Made by a program: the position numbers and the translations under genes
The notes under the pieces: generated by a model
Database searches by the model: none
The model's input: only the letters and a program-made list of their open reading frames with translations
What the model was told of the DNA's origin: nothing
In this document: positions 46,618-55,280 of the stretch, in pieces
Position numbering within the stretch: the first letter of the stretch is position 1
Layout: every line of letters begins with the position of its first letter
Assembly: GCA_021604545.1 (NCBI GenBank)
Contig: BQJE01000002.1
Location: 310,001 to 374,000, forward strand
Source: Micavibrio sp.
GTDB lineage: Bacteria; Pseudomonadota; Alphaproteobacteria; Micavibrionales; Micavibrionaceae
DNA: 64,000 nt
Direction: 5' to 3'

Positions 46618-47241
46618 TTACTGATCAATAGCATCTTTGATTGCGTCTGTAGCGGCTTCACCAGCAGCAGGCTCTGTGCCTTCGATAGCTTGCTCAGCAG
46701 CGTCCGTTGCATTTTCAGCAGCTTCAGTTGCTTCTCCAGCAGCTTCGGCAGCATCAGCAGCAGCTTCAGCGGCTTGCGTTGCATCTTCAGCAGCGTCCAT
46801 CGCTTTGTCAGCAGCATCAGCAGCTTGCTCAGTTGCTTCAGAGGCAGCTTCGGTTGCTTCAGAAGCGGCTTCAACAGCTTCAGCAGCTTCTCCGGTAGGA
46901 GCCGGTGCCGGTGCTGGTGTGGCAGCTGTGATAGCATCTTTTGCAGCGTCCGTTGCGTTTTCAGCAGCTTCAGAAACAGCCTCGGCGGCATTTCCAGCAG
47001 CTTCGGATGCGGCTTCCGCAGCGTCAGAAGCCATGTCAGCAGCTTCGCCAGATACTTCCGTTACGAAACTGGATGCACCAGATGTTGTTTCGTCGATGAA
47101 GCTACCGGCTTGTTCGCCAGCGGCAGGTTCAATATTGGCAACGCCCTTGCCGCCCATATTGTTGTAGATCGCAAAAATTGCAATAAGACCGACAGCCAAC
47201 ACGGCTGCGGAATACATGATAGATTTGGTAAAACTGCTCAT
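46618..47241 (-). CDS. alanine-rich membrane-anchored protein of low complexity
   Basis: A 207-residue protein. Residues 8-30 form one hydrophobic segment (AAVLAVGLIAIFAIY), probably an uncleaved membrane anchor. The rest is an almost uninterrupted alternation of Ala and Glu/Asp/Thr, with repeats such as EAASEA and ENATDAA, broken by a short PAPAPAP stretch near residue 112. It should be a long amphipathic helix in the periplasm or cytosol. The pattern is like stress-related LEA or linker proteins, but the function is not known. Its own terminator follows. Confidence 0.7.
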   Translation of the reverse strand: MSSFTKSIMYSAAVLAVGLIAIFAIYNNMGGKGVANIEPAAGEQAGSFIDETTSGASSFVTEVSGEAADMASDAAEAASEAAGNAAEAVSEAAENATDAAKDAITAATPAPAPAPTGEAAEAVEAASEATEAASEATEQAADAADKAMDAAEDATQAAEAAADAAEAAGEATEAAENATDAAEQAIEGTEPAAGEAATDAIKDAIDQ

Positions 47242-47374
47242 AAAAAAGCCCTCTCCTTAAAAAATAAAAGATTCTCATAAACCATAATAATAATGTCTAG
47301 GTTTGGGGTACAATGCCGCCTGAAACGCCCCTGTGTCAACTAAAAATCGCAAGTTATTGAAATTATGGAAACTT

Positions 47375-48124
47375 TTAGGGCTTAATCCCGAAGTGAATTG
47401 TTGCAATTCCTGCAGAAAGGTTTGTAAAACCTGCATTTTTTAGCCCAGCAGATTCCATTCTTTTGGCCAAATCTTTTTGTTTCGGGAATTTGCGGATGCT
47501 CTCAACAAGATATTGATAACTGTCTTTATCTTTGGCGACGAGTTTGCCGATCCGGGGGATGACTTTAAAGGAGAAGAGGTCGTAGGCCTTGGCGATAATA
47601 GGTTCTTGCACATGGCTAAATTCGAGGCAAAAGAAGCGCCCGCCTGGTTTGAGAACACGGGCAGCCTCGGCCAGAGCGGTGTCGATGCGGGTGACGTTCC
47701 GCAGGCCGAAGGCGATGGTATAAACATCGAATGAATTGTCAGGGAAGGGCAGGTCTTCGGCGTTGCCGGTCACCCAGTCAAAGCCGCCGAGCCAGGCTTT
47801 GTCGATGGCGCGAGAACGGCCAACATCGAGCATGTGCTCATTGAGGTCACACACGGTGATGGCGGCCTCTGGGGCTTTTTTGTGGATGCGGAAGGCAATA
47901 TCACCGGTGCCGCCGGCCACATCGAGATATTTGAGGCCCGGTTTGGGGCGGATCATCCGCACGAGGCGGTCTTTCCATAGCCGGTGAATGCCGCCGGACA
48001 TAAGGTCGTTCATCAGGTCGTAATTATCAGCAACAGAGTCAAAAACCCCGCGCACCGCCTGCGTTTTTTCATCGGGCGTGACGTGTTTTTCGCCGAATTG
48101 CGTGCTTTCGGGGTTTGCTTGCAT
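47375..48124 (-). CDS. ubiE: ubiquinone/menaquinone C-methyltransferase UbiE
   Basis: A 249-residue SAM-dependent methyltransferase. The SAM motif is LDVAGGTGDI near residue 67, followed by family signatures YDLMNDLMSGGIHRLWK and AFGLRNVTR. It methylates the ring in ubiquinone synthesis, and menaquinone where that is made. No clear ribosome site is seen; the 20-bp repeat at 48146 lies close to its start. It is divergent from murJ. Confidence 0.96.
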   Translation of the reverse strand: MQANPESTQFGEKHVTPDEKTQAVRGVFDSVADNYDLMNDLMSGGIHRLWKDRLVRMIRPKPGLKYLDVAGGTGDIAFRIHKKAPEAAITVCDLNEHMLDVGRSRAIDKAWLGGFDWVTGNAEDLPFPDNSFDVYTIAFGLRNVTRIDTALAEAARVLKPGGRFFCLEFSHVQEPIIAKAYDLFSFKVIPRIGKLVAKDKDSYQYLVESIRKFPKQKDLAKRMESAGLKNAGFTNLSAGIATIHFGIKP

Positions 48125-48145
48125 AGGGTTTTATAAACCACAGAT

Positions 48146-48420
48146 AACCACAGATAAACACAGATTATTTTTATGGCGTGTTTTTAGCTTAAGCTTTTGA
48201 ATTGTCATCTTTTTTCTGCATCCTTCAGTTCGTTCGTAAAAAATCAGGGGGTGGCCCTGCTTAACCCGTTGTTTTTATTTGGCAGCGGGGGAGATTCTTT
48301 CAGTTCCTATGCCGTTTCGTGCCTTTAAACCTGTGCACGAGAAGCACCTGATAAATATAGGATAAAATTCCTTTTATGTCAAGATGAAAAACCGGTATCC
48401 ATCTGTGTTTATCTGTGGTT
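48146..48420. repeat. 20-bp perfect inverted repeat flanking the ubiE-murJ promoter region
   Basis: AACCACAGATAAACACAGAT (48146-48165) is exactly inverted at 48401-48420. The left arm carries an extra tandem CCACAGATAA. The arms enclose about 235 bp without a gene, including the 307-bp gap between ubiE and murJ. This resembles the scattered ATCTGTG-type repeats in many bacterial genomes, so a small non-autonomous element is possible. No target duplication is evident. Confidence 0.55.
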
Positions 48421-48431
48421 AAAACAACATC

Positions 48432-49985
48432 ATGAAACTAATCAAAGCCATGGCAACAGTCGCGGGGCTGACGGGGCTCTCGCGCATAGCCGGATTTATC
48501 CGCGATATCATGACGGCGGCTATATTGGGCGCGGGGCCGGTGGCCGATGCGTTTTTCGTCGCCCTCAAGCTGCCGAATTTCTTTCGCCGGGTGACGGCGG
48601 AAGGAGCGTTTAGCGTGTCCTTTGTGCCGCTTTATTCCAAAACGCTGGAAGAAGGGGGGCGAGATACAGCCGATGATTTTGCCCTCAATGCATTTTATAT
48701 CATGCTCTATGGGCTGGGGGTCATTACACTTTTGGCCATGTGGGCCATGCCGTGGGTCATCTATGCGGTGGCACCGGGCTTTGTTGGTGACGCGGTTCGT
48801 TATGATCTGGCGGTTGATCTGTCGCGGATCACCTTTCCGTATTTGCTGCTGATGTCACTGACCGCGTTACTCGGTGGCGCGCTCAATGCGCTGGATCGTT
48901 TTGCGCCGTTTGCCTTTGCCCCGGTGCTGTTCAATTTGACCCTGATTGGTGCGTTGTTGCTGAGTGACATGACCGAGACAGCCGGGCATGCAATGGCCGT
49001 GGGCGTATTGATAGCCGGGGCTTTGCAGTTTTTGTGGCTTGCCGTGTCTGCGCGTCGGGCCGGGATGCGTTTGCGGTTCAAACGGCCCGTTTTTGATATG
49101 CGGATCAAGCAGGTCTTTAAGCTCATGGGGCCGGGGGTGATTGGCGCCGGGGTCATGCATATCAATTTGCTCGCCGACCTTATTATAGCGTCATTTTTGG
49201 CGACAGGGTCAATTTCGTATCTGTATTATGCGGATCGTTTGAACCAGTTGCCGCTGGGTGTTGTTGGGATTGCGGTGGGCACCGCGTTGCTGCCGATGCT
49301 CTCACGCGCCATGGCGGCGGGCAAAGTGAAAGAGGCGCGGGAGCTGTTTAACCGGGCGCTGGAATATTGTTTGCTCTTGGCGTTGCCGGCGGCGGCGGCG
49401 TTGATGGTGATGCCGGGACCACTGGTGAAGGTTTTGTTTGAGCGTGGCGCGTTTGACTGGGGCGACAGCATTGTCACGATTAATGTTCTGGTTTGTTATG
49501 CGGTCGGGCTGCCGGCCTATATCGCGATCAAGGTGTTTTCAACGGCGCATTGGGCGCGCGGCGATACGGTTACGCCGGTGAAGATTGCGATTGTGGCGAC
49601 GGTGATGAATATTGTTTTGAGTTTGTGTCTTATCCAGGTGATTGGCGTGGCCGGGATTGCGCTGGCGACGGGTCTGACGGGCTGGGTACAGTTCGTCATG
49701 CATATAAGGGCGCTGAAAGGCCATGAAGCCGCGCAGTTTGATGAGCGCTTTAAGCGGGCGGCGGTGAAAATTCTTGCGTCCACGGCGATCATGGCTATAA
49801 CGCTAGGCGTGGTGCTTTATGGTATGGGTAGGAGTTTTGAGTTCTGGATTTATGAAAGCACATTCCAGGGCATTATCGGTTTAATGGTGCTGGTGCTGGG
49901 CGGCATGGGCGTTTATGCCGGGGCCGTTGTTGTGACCGGCGCTGTCAAAGCAAGCGATGTAATGTCCTACCTTCGCTCAAGCTAG
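48432..49985 (+). CDS. murJ: lipid II flippase MurJ
   Basis: A 517-residue polytopic membrane protein with about fourteen hydrophobic segments. The opening ATVAGLTGLSRIAGFIRDIM and the loop KLPNFFRRVTAEGAFSVSFVPLY are family signatures. It flips lipid II across the inner membrane for peptidoglycan synthesis. A ribosome site is not obvious before the start; an ATG six codons on is an alternative. It begins 11 bp after the right arm of the 20-bp inverted repeat. Confidence 0.96.
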   Translation: MKLIKAMATVAGLTGLSRIAGFIRDIMTAAILGAGPVADAFFVALKLPNFFRRVTAEGAFSVSFVPLYSKTLEEGGRDTADDFALNAFYIMLYGLGVITLLAMWAMPWVIYAVAPGFVGDAVRYDLAVDLSRITFPYLLLMSLTALLGGALNALDRFAPFAFAPVLFNLTLIGALLLSDMTETAGHAMAVGVLIAGALQFLWLAVSARRAGMRLRFKRPVFDMRIKQVFKLMGPGVIGAGVMHINLLADLIIASFLATGSISYLYYADRLNQLPLGVVGIAVGTALLPMLSRAMAAGKVKEARELFNRALEYCLLLALPAAAALMVMPGPLVKVLFERGAFDWGDSIVTINVLVCYAVGLPAYIAIKVFSTAHWARGDTVTPVKIAIVATVMNIVLSLCLIQVIGVAGIALATGLTGWVQFVMHIRALKGHEAAQFDERFKRAAVKILASTAIMAITLGVVLYGMGRSFEFWIYESTFQGIIGLMVLVLGGMGVYAGAVVVTGAVKASDVMSYLRSS

Positions 49986-49996
49986 ATGTTCGTGGG

Positions 49997-50656
49997 CTAA
50001 GGCTGACACTCTAGTGTCGGCAAACGGTCTACTGGAAATTCTTTCTTGAAATTCAAGCAATCGCCTTGTTGAGAGCATATAATAAGCCTCATTTCGTGTT
50101 TCCCTATATTTATAGGGGCGAACTGATGGACAAAAGGTTCAACAGGTTTGCCTTCCGCGAAACTATTAGAAAGTGAGCTATCTAAGGTTTTTGGACCATC
50201 TATCAGCAGGGAAACCGTCCAGTCTTTATCAACCTTACTTGTTACGGCCGCTTTGCCTTTTTCATCGATGCTGACCGGAAGAAGAACAACGTTCACCATG
50301 TTATTAGCGTCTTGATGGACAAAATGCTCAAAGAAGCGGGAAGAAGGGTCATGGCACCCTATATCTTCTCTTCTGATACTCACTTTGTCGGCAAAGCTTT
50401 TATAGGTAGGACTACGTTCATTGGACATTATTTCTACTAAGCCCAAAGTTTTGTGAACAAGTTTTTGGTTGATGTTCGGATCTTGCTGCCTTGCTGTGAT
50501 TTCCACGATGAGCTCTTCAGGAGGGTTGTCGGGCAGGGCATCGCGCAACAGCGCCTCTTTCCATTTCTCTGTAAGCGCCGCACATGTGTCGACGTTTGCC
50601 TGTATTTCAGTGATTTTATTATCAATGACGCTTTGGATTTCAGCAGTAAGGGACAT
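49997..50656 (-). CDS. unknown 219-residue protein
   Basis: A soluble-looking acidic protein, helical at the N-terminus (EIQSVIDNKITEIQANVD) and mixed after residue 80. Two cysteine-containing stretches (ICSQQGDC, LECQP) lie near the C-terminus. I do not recognise the family. It ends 12 bp from the convergent end of murJ and starts 130 bp from the divergent trpS gene. AT-rich codon use compared with murJ hints that it may have arrived later. Confidence 0.55.
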   Translation of the reverse strand: MSLTAEIQSVIDNKITEIQANVDTCAALTEKWKEALLRDALPDNPPEELIVEITARQQDPNINQKLVHKTLGLVEIMSNERSPTYKSFADKVSIRREDIGCHDPSSRFFEHFVHQDANNMVNVVLLPVSIDEKGKAAVTSKVDKDWTVSLLIDGPKTLDSSLSNSFAEGKPVEPFVHQFAPINIGKHEMRLIICSQQGDCLNFKKEFPVDRLPTLECQP

Positions 50657-50785
50657 CGCGTTACTCCAGTAAATTATGTTAACAGAAGAGCACTATAAAA
50701 ATACCTGTAAATAGTGTCAACTTTTATATGGGCCCTTTATCACAGCCCCTTGCCGCTTATTTGGATATCTGTATAGTGCTCGCCT

Positions 50786-51790
50786 ATGAAACGTATTTTA
50801 TCATGCATGCAGCCGACGTCGCATTTGCACCTTGGGAATTATCTCGGGGCGCTGAAGAACTGGGTCAAGTTGCAGGACGAGGGCGCGGAATGTTTCTATG
50901 GTGTTGTCGACCTTCATGCGATCACGGCAAACTATGACCCGGAGCAGCTCAAGGATGCGACGCGTGAAATTGCTGCGGCCTATATTGCGGGCGGGGTGAA
51001 CCCCTATAACTCTGCGCTGTTTGTGCAAAGTGCAGTGCCGGGCCACTCGCAGTTGATGTGGCTTTTGGCAACGATGAGCCAAATGGGCAAGCTCGAGCGC
51101 ATGACCCAGTACAAAGACAAGGCGGGCAAGGACAAGGAACGCGCCGGGCTGGGGCTGTTTGCCTATCCGGTGCTGATGGCGGCGGATGTCTTGCTTTACA
51201 AGGCAACCCACGTGCCGGTGGGCGAAGACCAGAAGCAGCATCTGGAGCTGGCGCGTGAAATTGCGTCGACCTTTAACACGCGTCACAAGGTCGATCACTT
51301 TGTTCAACCCGAGCCTTACATTATGGGTGGCGCGACACGGGTGATGAGCCTGCGTGATGGGTCGCAGAAAATGAGCAAGTCAGCTGAAAGTGACCTCAGC
51401 CGGATCAACCTGACCGATGACGCCGACATGATTGCCAAGAAAATCAAGAAGGCCAAGACCGACCCTGAGCCGTTGCCGGATAATGTGAAGGACCTTGAGG
51501 GGCGACCCGAGGCGCTGAACCTGGTTACGATTTATGCGTCACTGGCCGATAAGAGCCGGGAGAAGGTTCTCAAGCAGTTCGCAGGCAAGTCATTTTCGGA
51601 CTTTAAACCAGCACTTTCGGAACTGGCCGTATCGAAATTGGCGCCGATCACCTCCCGGATGAATGAGCTGATGGCCGACAAGGCTGAGATTGATCGTATC
51701 CTCGCCAAAGGGGCTGAACGGGCAAATGCCGTTGCTGCCCCGGTTTTACAGGAAACCATGGATATCATGGGATTCTGGAAAGGCTCTTAA
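50786..51790 (+). CDS. trpS: tryptophanyl-tRNA synthetase
   Basis: A 334-residue class I aminoacyl-tRNA synthetase that charges tRNA-Trp. The N-terminal MQPTSHLHLGNYLGAL contains the HIGH-type motif, and KMSKS is near residue 196 (GSQKMSKSAESD). The length is usual. It starts with ATG about 130 bp from the divergent neighbour. The murJ - trpS - uspA - nifU-like neighbourhood is typical of alphaproteobacteria. Confidence 0.97.
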   Translation: MKRILSCMQPTSHLHLGNYLGALKNWVKLQDEGAECFYGVVDLHAITANYDPEQLKDATREIAAAYIAGGVNPYNSALFVQSAVPGHSQLMWLLATMSQMGKLERMTQYKDKAGKDKERAGLGLFAYPVLMAADVLLYKATHVPVGEDQKQHLELAREIASTFNTRHKVDHFVQPEPYIMGGATRVMSLRDGSQKMSKSAESDLSRINLTDDADMIAKKIKKAKTDPEPLPDNVKDLEGRPEALNLVTIYASLADKSREKVLKQFAGKSFSDFKPALSELAVSKLAPITSRMNELMADKAEIDRILAKGAERANAVAAPVLQETMDIMGFWKGS

Positions 51791-51862
51791 CCTCGTCTTC
51801 ATATTTACAGTGGCATGATAGGGCATAATTTGGTAAGATTATGTGTAAGGGACGCATCTGTC

Positions 51863-52522
51863 ATGAACAAAATTCTTAAATTATTTCTGATTGCTACAGC
51901 ATTTCTCTCAGTTTCAATCTCATCGGTTTCCGCCGAGGTCTTTTATGTTGAAAATGATAAAGGCCGCTTCTCCATGTCTTTTCCAGATTCATGGGCGCTC
52001 AGCCATAATCAGAAGCCTGATGATATGCTCACCGTCTGGGCGCCGGGCGAATATGACTACGCCACTTGCCGCATGAAGGTGCGTGAGGATCGCCGCTTCT
52101 TGGTTTATCCGGTGCGCTATAGCGGTGAGATCCAGCGCAGCGCCTATAGCAAGGATTTCTGGTTTGACTATCTCAATGAACATACTGACCCGTATTTGGC
52201 CTATGTCACTGATGTGGGTGGTCTGGGGCGCGGTTTCGCCAGCTATGCCGAGGCGTTCTACACGACCGCTGTCGGGCCGAAGATGGTTAAGCAGGCGATT
52301 ATGTTTGCCTCACTCTATCACGACAAGCTTTATGTCCTTGAATGCTCGGCAGAGATCGAGTCTTATCCGAAGTGGCACAAGGCCTTTCTTAGCGTTGCCA
52401 AATCTGTTGATTTCACGAAATCGATATCAGAAATGAAAACCGGATATTATCCGCATGATTTCCTCGGCTATAGCCCGCTGGTCATTTACGGTGAGCGGCC
52501 TTTCGACGACACATACCACTAA
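51863..52522 (+). CDS. secreted protein, function unknown
   Basis: A 219-residue protein. The start at 51863 gives a good signal peptide (KILKLFLIATAFLSVSISSVSA, cleaved after VSA), so an upstream ATG at 51815 is rejected. The mature protein opens VFYVENDKGRFSMSFPDSW, a pattern found in small beta-rich PsbP/Mog1-like lipid or stress proteins of the envelope. Two cysteines (ATCRMKV, LECSAEI) may pair. The family is not identified with confidence. It lies between trpS and the TauE/SafE gene. Confidence 0.6.
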   Translation: MNKILKLFLIATAFLSVSISSVSAEVFYVENDKGRFSMSFPDSWALSHNQKPDDMLTVWAPGEYDYATCRMKVREDRRFLVYPVRYSGEIQRSAYSKDFWFDYLNEHTDPYLAYVTDVGGLGRGFASYAEAFYTTAVGPKMVKQAIMFASLYHDKLYVLECSAEIESYPKWHKAFLSVAKSVDFTKSISEMKTGYYPHDFLGYSPLVIYGERPFDDTYH

Positions 52523-52589
52523 TTTCCTTATTCTTGCCTTGAATCCAGATGAGCTCTGCTGCATTCTGCGGTCAAACGTTTAGGGCTCA

Positions 52590-53501
52590 ATGCAGATATA
52601 CCTTCCTATTGCTGAAATGACTGTGCCGGTGGAATCAATCCTCCTGCTCGGCACATTTGTGGGCTTTTTGTCGGGCGTTTTTGGTGTTGGCGGCGGGTTT
52701 TTAACCACGCCATTTTTGATCTTTATGGGTATACCACCAGCCGTGGCGGTGGGAACGCAGGCCAACCAGTTGGTTGCGGCCAGTGTGTCCGGGGTTATGG
52801 CGCATTGGCGCAAGGGCAATGTAGATATTCAAATCGGTGCAGTGATGTTGGTTGGTGGGTTGGCAGGATCGCTTGTCGGAGTGTTTATCTTCAAGCTATT
52901 GCAGTTACTTGGCCAGATTGATTTTATGATTTCATTTTTATACGTGGTGTTTTTGGGCTCGGTTGGTTTGATGATGTTGCTTGAAAGCGTCTTTTCTTTC
53001 TTTAAGAAAAAGACAGTGCGCAGTGAGTTTAATGCGCAGAAACTCTCACCGTTTTTCATGGCGCTTCCTTACAAGATGCGCTTTCCACGCTCCAAGCTTT
53101 ATATCAGTGCGCTGGTGCCAGCGGCGATTGGTTTTGTCGGTGGGCTGATGGTGGCGATCATGGGAATTGGCGGCGGGTTTTTGCTGGTGCCTGCAATGAT
53201 TTATATTCTGGGTATGCCGACTTTGCTGGTGGCAGGGACGTCGTTATTTCAGATCATTTTTACCACAGCTTTCGCCACGCTTATGCACGCTATGGCCAAT
53301 CATACAGTTGATCTGGTGCTGGCTCTCCTTTTGATTATTGGCGGGGTTATTGGCGCGCAGGTGGGGGTGAAGCTGTCAAAGATGATTACAGGCGCGCATG
53401 CGAGGATTGTTCTGGCCATTATGGTTTTGATTGTTTGCATTCAGCTCGGTGGTCAGCTCGTCATCCGTCCCGATGAATTGTATTCCACGGTTATTAGATA
53501 A
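52590..53501 (+). CDS. TauE/SafE (TSUP) family membrane transporter
   Basis: A 303-residue membrane protein with about eight hydrophobic segments in two related halves. Both carry the family signature (GVFGVGGGFLTTPFL; IMGIGGGFLLVPAM). Members export sulfite or sulfonates, or move other organic anions, across the inner membrane. The substrate here is unknown, but the window also encodes sulfite reduction. The stop overlaps the next gene's start by one base. The pair with a TIGR02186-like gene is common in alphaproteobacteria. Confidence 0.92.
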   Translation: MQIYLPIAEMTVPVESILLLGTFVGFLSGVFGVGGGFLTTPFLIFMGIPPAVAVGTQANQLVAASVSGVMAHWRKGNVDIQIGAVMLVGGLAGSLVGVFIFKLLQLLGQIDFMISFLYVVFLGSVGLMMLLESVFSFFKKKTVRSEFNAQKLSPFFMALPYKMRFPRSKLYISALVPAAIGFVGGLMVAIMGIGGGFLLVPAMIYILGMPTLLVAGTSLFQIIFTTAFATLMHAMANHTVDLVLALLLIIGGVIGAQVGVKLSKMITGAHARIVLAIMVLIVCIQLGGQLVIRPDELYSTVIR

Positions 53502-54250
53502 TGAGAACGTTATTCATTTTTGCTGTCTTGTTTGCCTGTTTGCCATTTTTTAGTGCGCATGCTCAGGATCGTTCTTTAACGATCGATCTGGCGGAAGATC
53601 GTGTTGATATCACAGCCGGGTTTACCGGCGCGCGGCTGGCTTTGTTTGGGGTTAAAAAAGGCCCTGGTCAAGTCGTTGTTGTTATTCGCGGGCCAGAAAA
53701 AACGATGGTGGTACGGCGCAAAGAAAGTGCGCTGGGTATTTGGTTCAACAAGCGGGGTGTTAAATTTCGTAAAGTGCCAGTCTATTATGATTATGCGCTG
53801 AGCGTGCCTGAGTCAGAGCTAGCAGAGCCTGAAACGCTTAAAAAAAATGGTATCGGTTTAAATGCTCTGAAGTTTGAGCCGGATACATGGCGCGATAAGC
53901 CGGAATATGCTCAGAGTTTTCAGGAGGCGCTGATCCGTAACAAGCAAGCGGAGGGGCTTTTTCCGCTCAAGCCCAGGCGCATTACATTTCTCGATGATAA
54001 TTTTTTCCGCGCGTCTTTTTATGTGCCGTCAAATGTGCCGACCGGGCAATATCAGGTTCAGAGTTTTCTGATACGGGATGGAGCAATCGTTGATGTGCAG
54101 ACAACAGCGCTGAATGTCGGGCAGGTTGGGCTGGAGGCGAAGATATACAAATTTGCGTACGAACAGTCTTTGGCGTACGGTTTGCTGTGTGTGTTAATAG
54201 CCGTGATGGCTGGATGGTTAGCAAATGCTATCCGTATTAGGGGAGGATAA
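53501..54250 (+). CDS. TIGR02186-like envelope protein paired with the TSUP transporter
   Basis: A 249-residue protein with an N-terminal signal peptide (TLFIFAVLFACLPFFSAHA). It then has a beta-rich domain (ITAGFTGARLALFGVKKGPGQV, VVVIRGPEKTMVVRRKE) and one membrane segment at the C-terminus (LAYGLLCVLIAVMAGWLA). This layout matches the conserved alphaproteobacterial family TIGR02186. It likely sits in the periplasm, anchored by its tail, as partner of the exporter. The precise role is unknown. Confidence 0.85.
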   Translation: MRTLFIFAVLFACLPFFSAHAQDRSLTIDLAEDRVDITAGFTGARLALFGVKKGPGQVVVVIRGPEKTMVVRRKESALGIWFNKRGVKFRKVPVYYDYALSVPESELAEPETLKKNGIGLNALKFEPDTWRDKPEYAQSFQEALIRNKQAEGLFPLKPRRITFLDDNFFRASFYVPSNVPTGQYQVQSFLIRDGAIVDVQTTALNVGQVGLEAKIYKFAYEQSLAYGLLCVLIAVMAGWLANAIRIRGG

Positions 54251-54255
54251 TATCT

Positions 54256-54723
54256 TTGTCTGAAGAAGGCGTATATCTTGTTGTGGCCGATGAAACCGAG
54301 GAGTTTCCTGTGGCGTTGCGCTATGCGGCGCGGCTTGCGAAGGTCAATCATGGTCATGTTGCCATTCTTCATATCATCAAGGTTGAGGATTTTCAGCACT
54401 GGGGTGATATTGAGGAGCGCATGCGTAAGGAATTGCGTGACAATGCCGAAAAGTTTCTTTGGTCCGCCGCAGAAAACGCTAACACGTTGAATGGTGTTAT
54501 CCCTTCTCTTTATCTGGAGGAGGGTAATGATATTGATGTGCTGGTGGACATCATTGACAGAGATGTGAATATCCAAATGCTTATTTTGGCCGGGGTCAGC
54601 GGCAGCGCCGGGCCGGGACCTATGGTGTCGCATTTTTCCGGCAAAGGTCTGGCAAAATTGCGCGTTCCTGTTGTTATTGTGCCGAGCCATCTTGATCCTG
54701 AAAAAATAGACTCCATATTATAA
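54256..54723 (+). CDS. universal stress protein (UspA family)
   Basis: A 155-residue single-domain Usp fold. It has VVADETEEFPVALRYAARLA at the start and the ATP-type loop LAGVSGSAGPGPMVSHF with VPVVIVP at the end. It starts with TTG after GGGAGG. Usp proteins respond to starvation and other stress and may bind ATP. It sits between the TSUP pair and the NifU-like gene, as in many alphaproteobacteria. Confidence 0.88.
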   Translation: MSEEGVYLVVADETEEFPVALRYAARLAKVNHGHVAILHIIKVEDFQHWGDIEERMRKELRDNAEKFLWSAAENANTLNGVIPSLYLEEGNDIDVLVDIIDRDVNIQMLILAGVSGSAGPGPMVSHFSGKGLAKLRVPVVIVPSHLDPEKIDSIL

Positions 54724-54725
54724 AC

Positions 54726-55280
54726 ATGTTCATTCAAACCGAAGAAACGCCCAACCCTGCGACTGTTAAATTCCTGCCCGGACAGGAAGTGCTGGCGCGT
54801 GGTACAGCCGAGTTTAAATCGGAGCAGGAGGCGGGTAGCTCGCCTTTGGCGCAGAGATTGTTTGGCTTGCAGGGTGTTTCCGGCGTGTTTTTGGGCAGCG
54901 ATTTTGTATCGGTGAGCAAGTCCGATGATACGGACTGGTCGGTTCTTACGCCGATGGTTCTGGGCGCGCTGATGGAGCATCTCTCAACCGGCCAACCTAT
55001 TGTGAGTGATGATCATAAGGCTGAGGCGCAAGGCGGTGAAGAAGACGATGAAATCACAGCGCAAATCAAAGAGCTTATCGAAGAACGTGTGCGGCCTTCG
55101 GTGATGATGGATGGTGGAGATATTGTTTTTGACAGTTTTGAAGATGGGGTTGTACATTTAAGGATGCAGGGCGCCTGTTCAGGTTGCCCCAGCTCGACTG
55201 CGACACTGAAGCAGGGTATCGAAAATATGCTCAAGCATTACATTCCAGAAGTTATAGAAGTTCGCCCTGTTGAGGATTAG
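54726..55280 (+). CDS. NifU-like iron-sulfur scaffold protein (Nfu type)
   Basis: A 184-residue protein of two parts. The N-terminal Nfu domain (TEETPNPATVKFLPG) is followed by a C-terminal NifU domain (LIEERVRPSVMMDGGDIVF) with the cluster-binding CSGCPSS near residue 155. It carries and delivers 4Fe-4S clusters. This two-domain form is the mitochondrial NFU1-like type found in alphaproteobacteria. Its end overlaps the convergent deacetylase-like gene by 29 bp. Confidence 0.94.
   Translation: MFIQTEETPNPATVKFLPGQEVLARGTAEFKSEQEAGSSPLAQRLFGLQGVSGVFLGSDFVSVSKSDDTDWSVLTPMVLGALMEHLSTGQPIVSDDHKAEAQGGEEDDEITAQIKELIEERVRPSVMMDGGDIVFDSFEDGVVHLRMQGACSGCPSSTATLKQGIENMLKHYIPEVIEVRPVED

Noticed and set aside
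46637..47280. Long open frames on the plus strand opposite the alanine-rich gene
   Set aside because: They arise from the repeated GCN codons of the minus-strand gene. They encode Ser/Phe/Ala repeats without a ribosome site, and the minus-strand gene has a sound start, membrane anchor and terminator.
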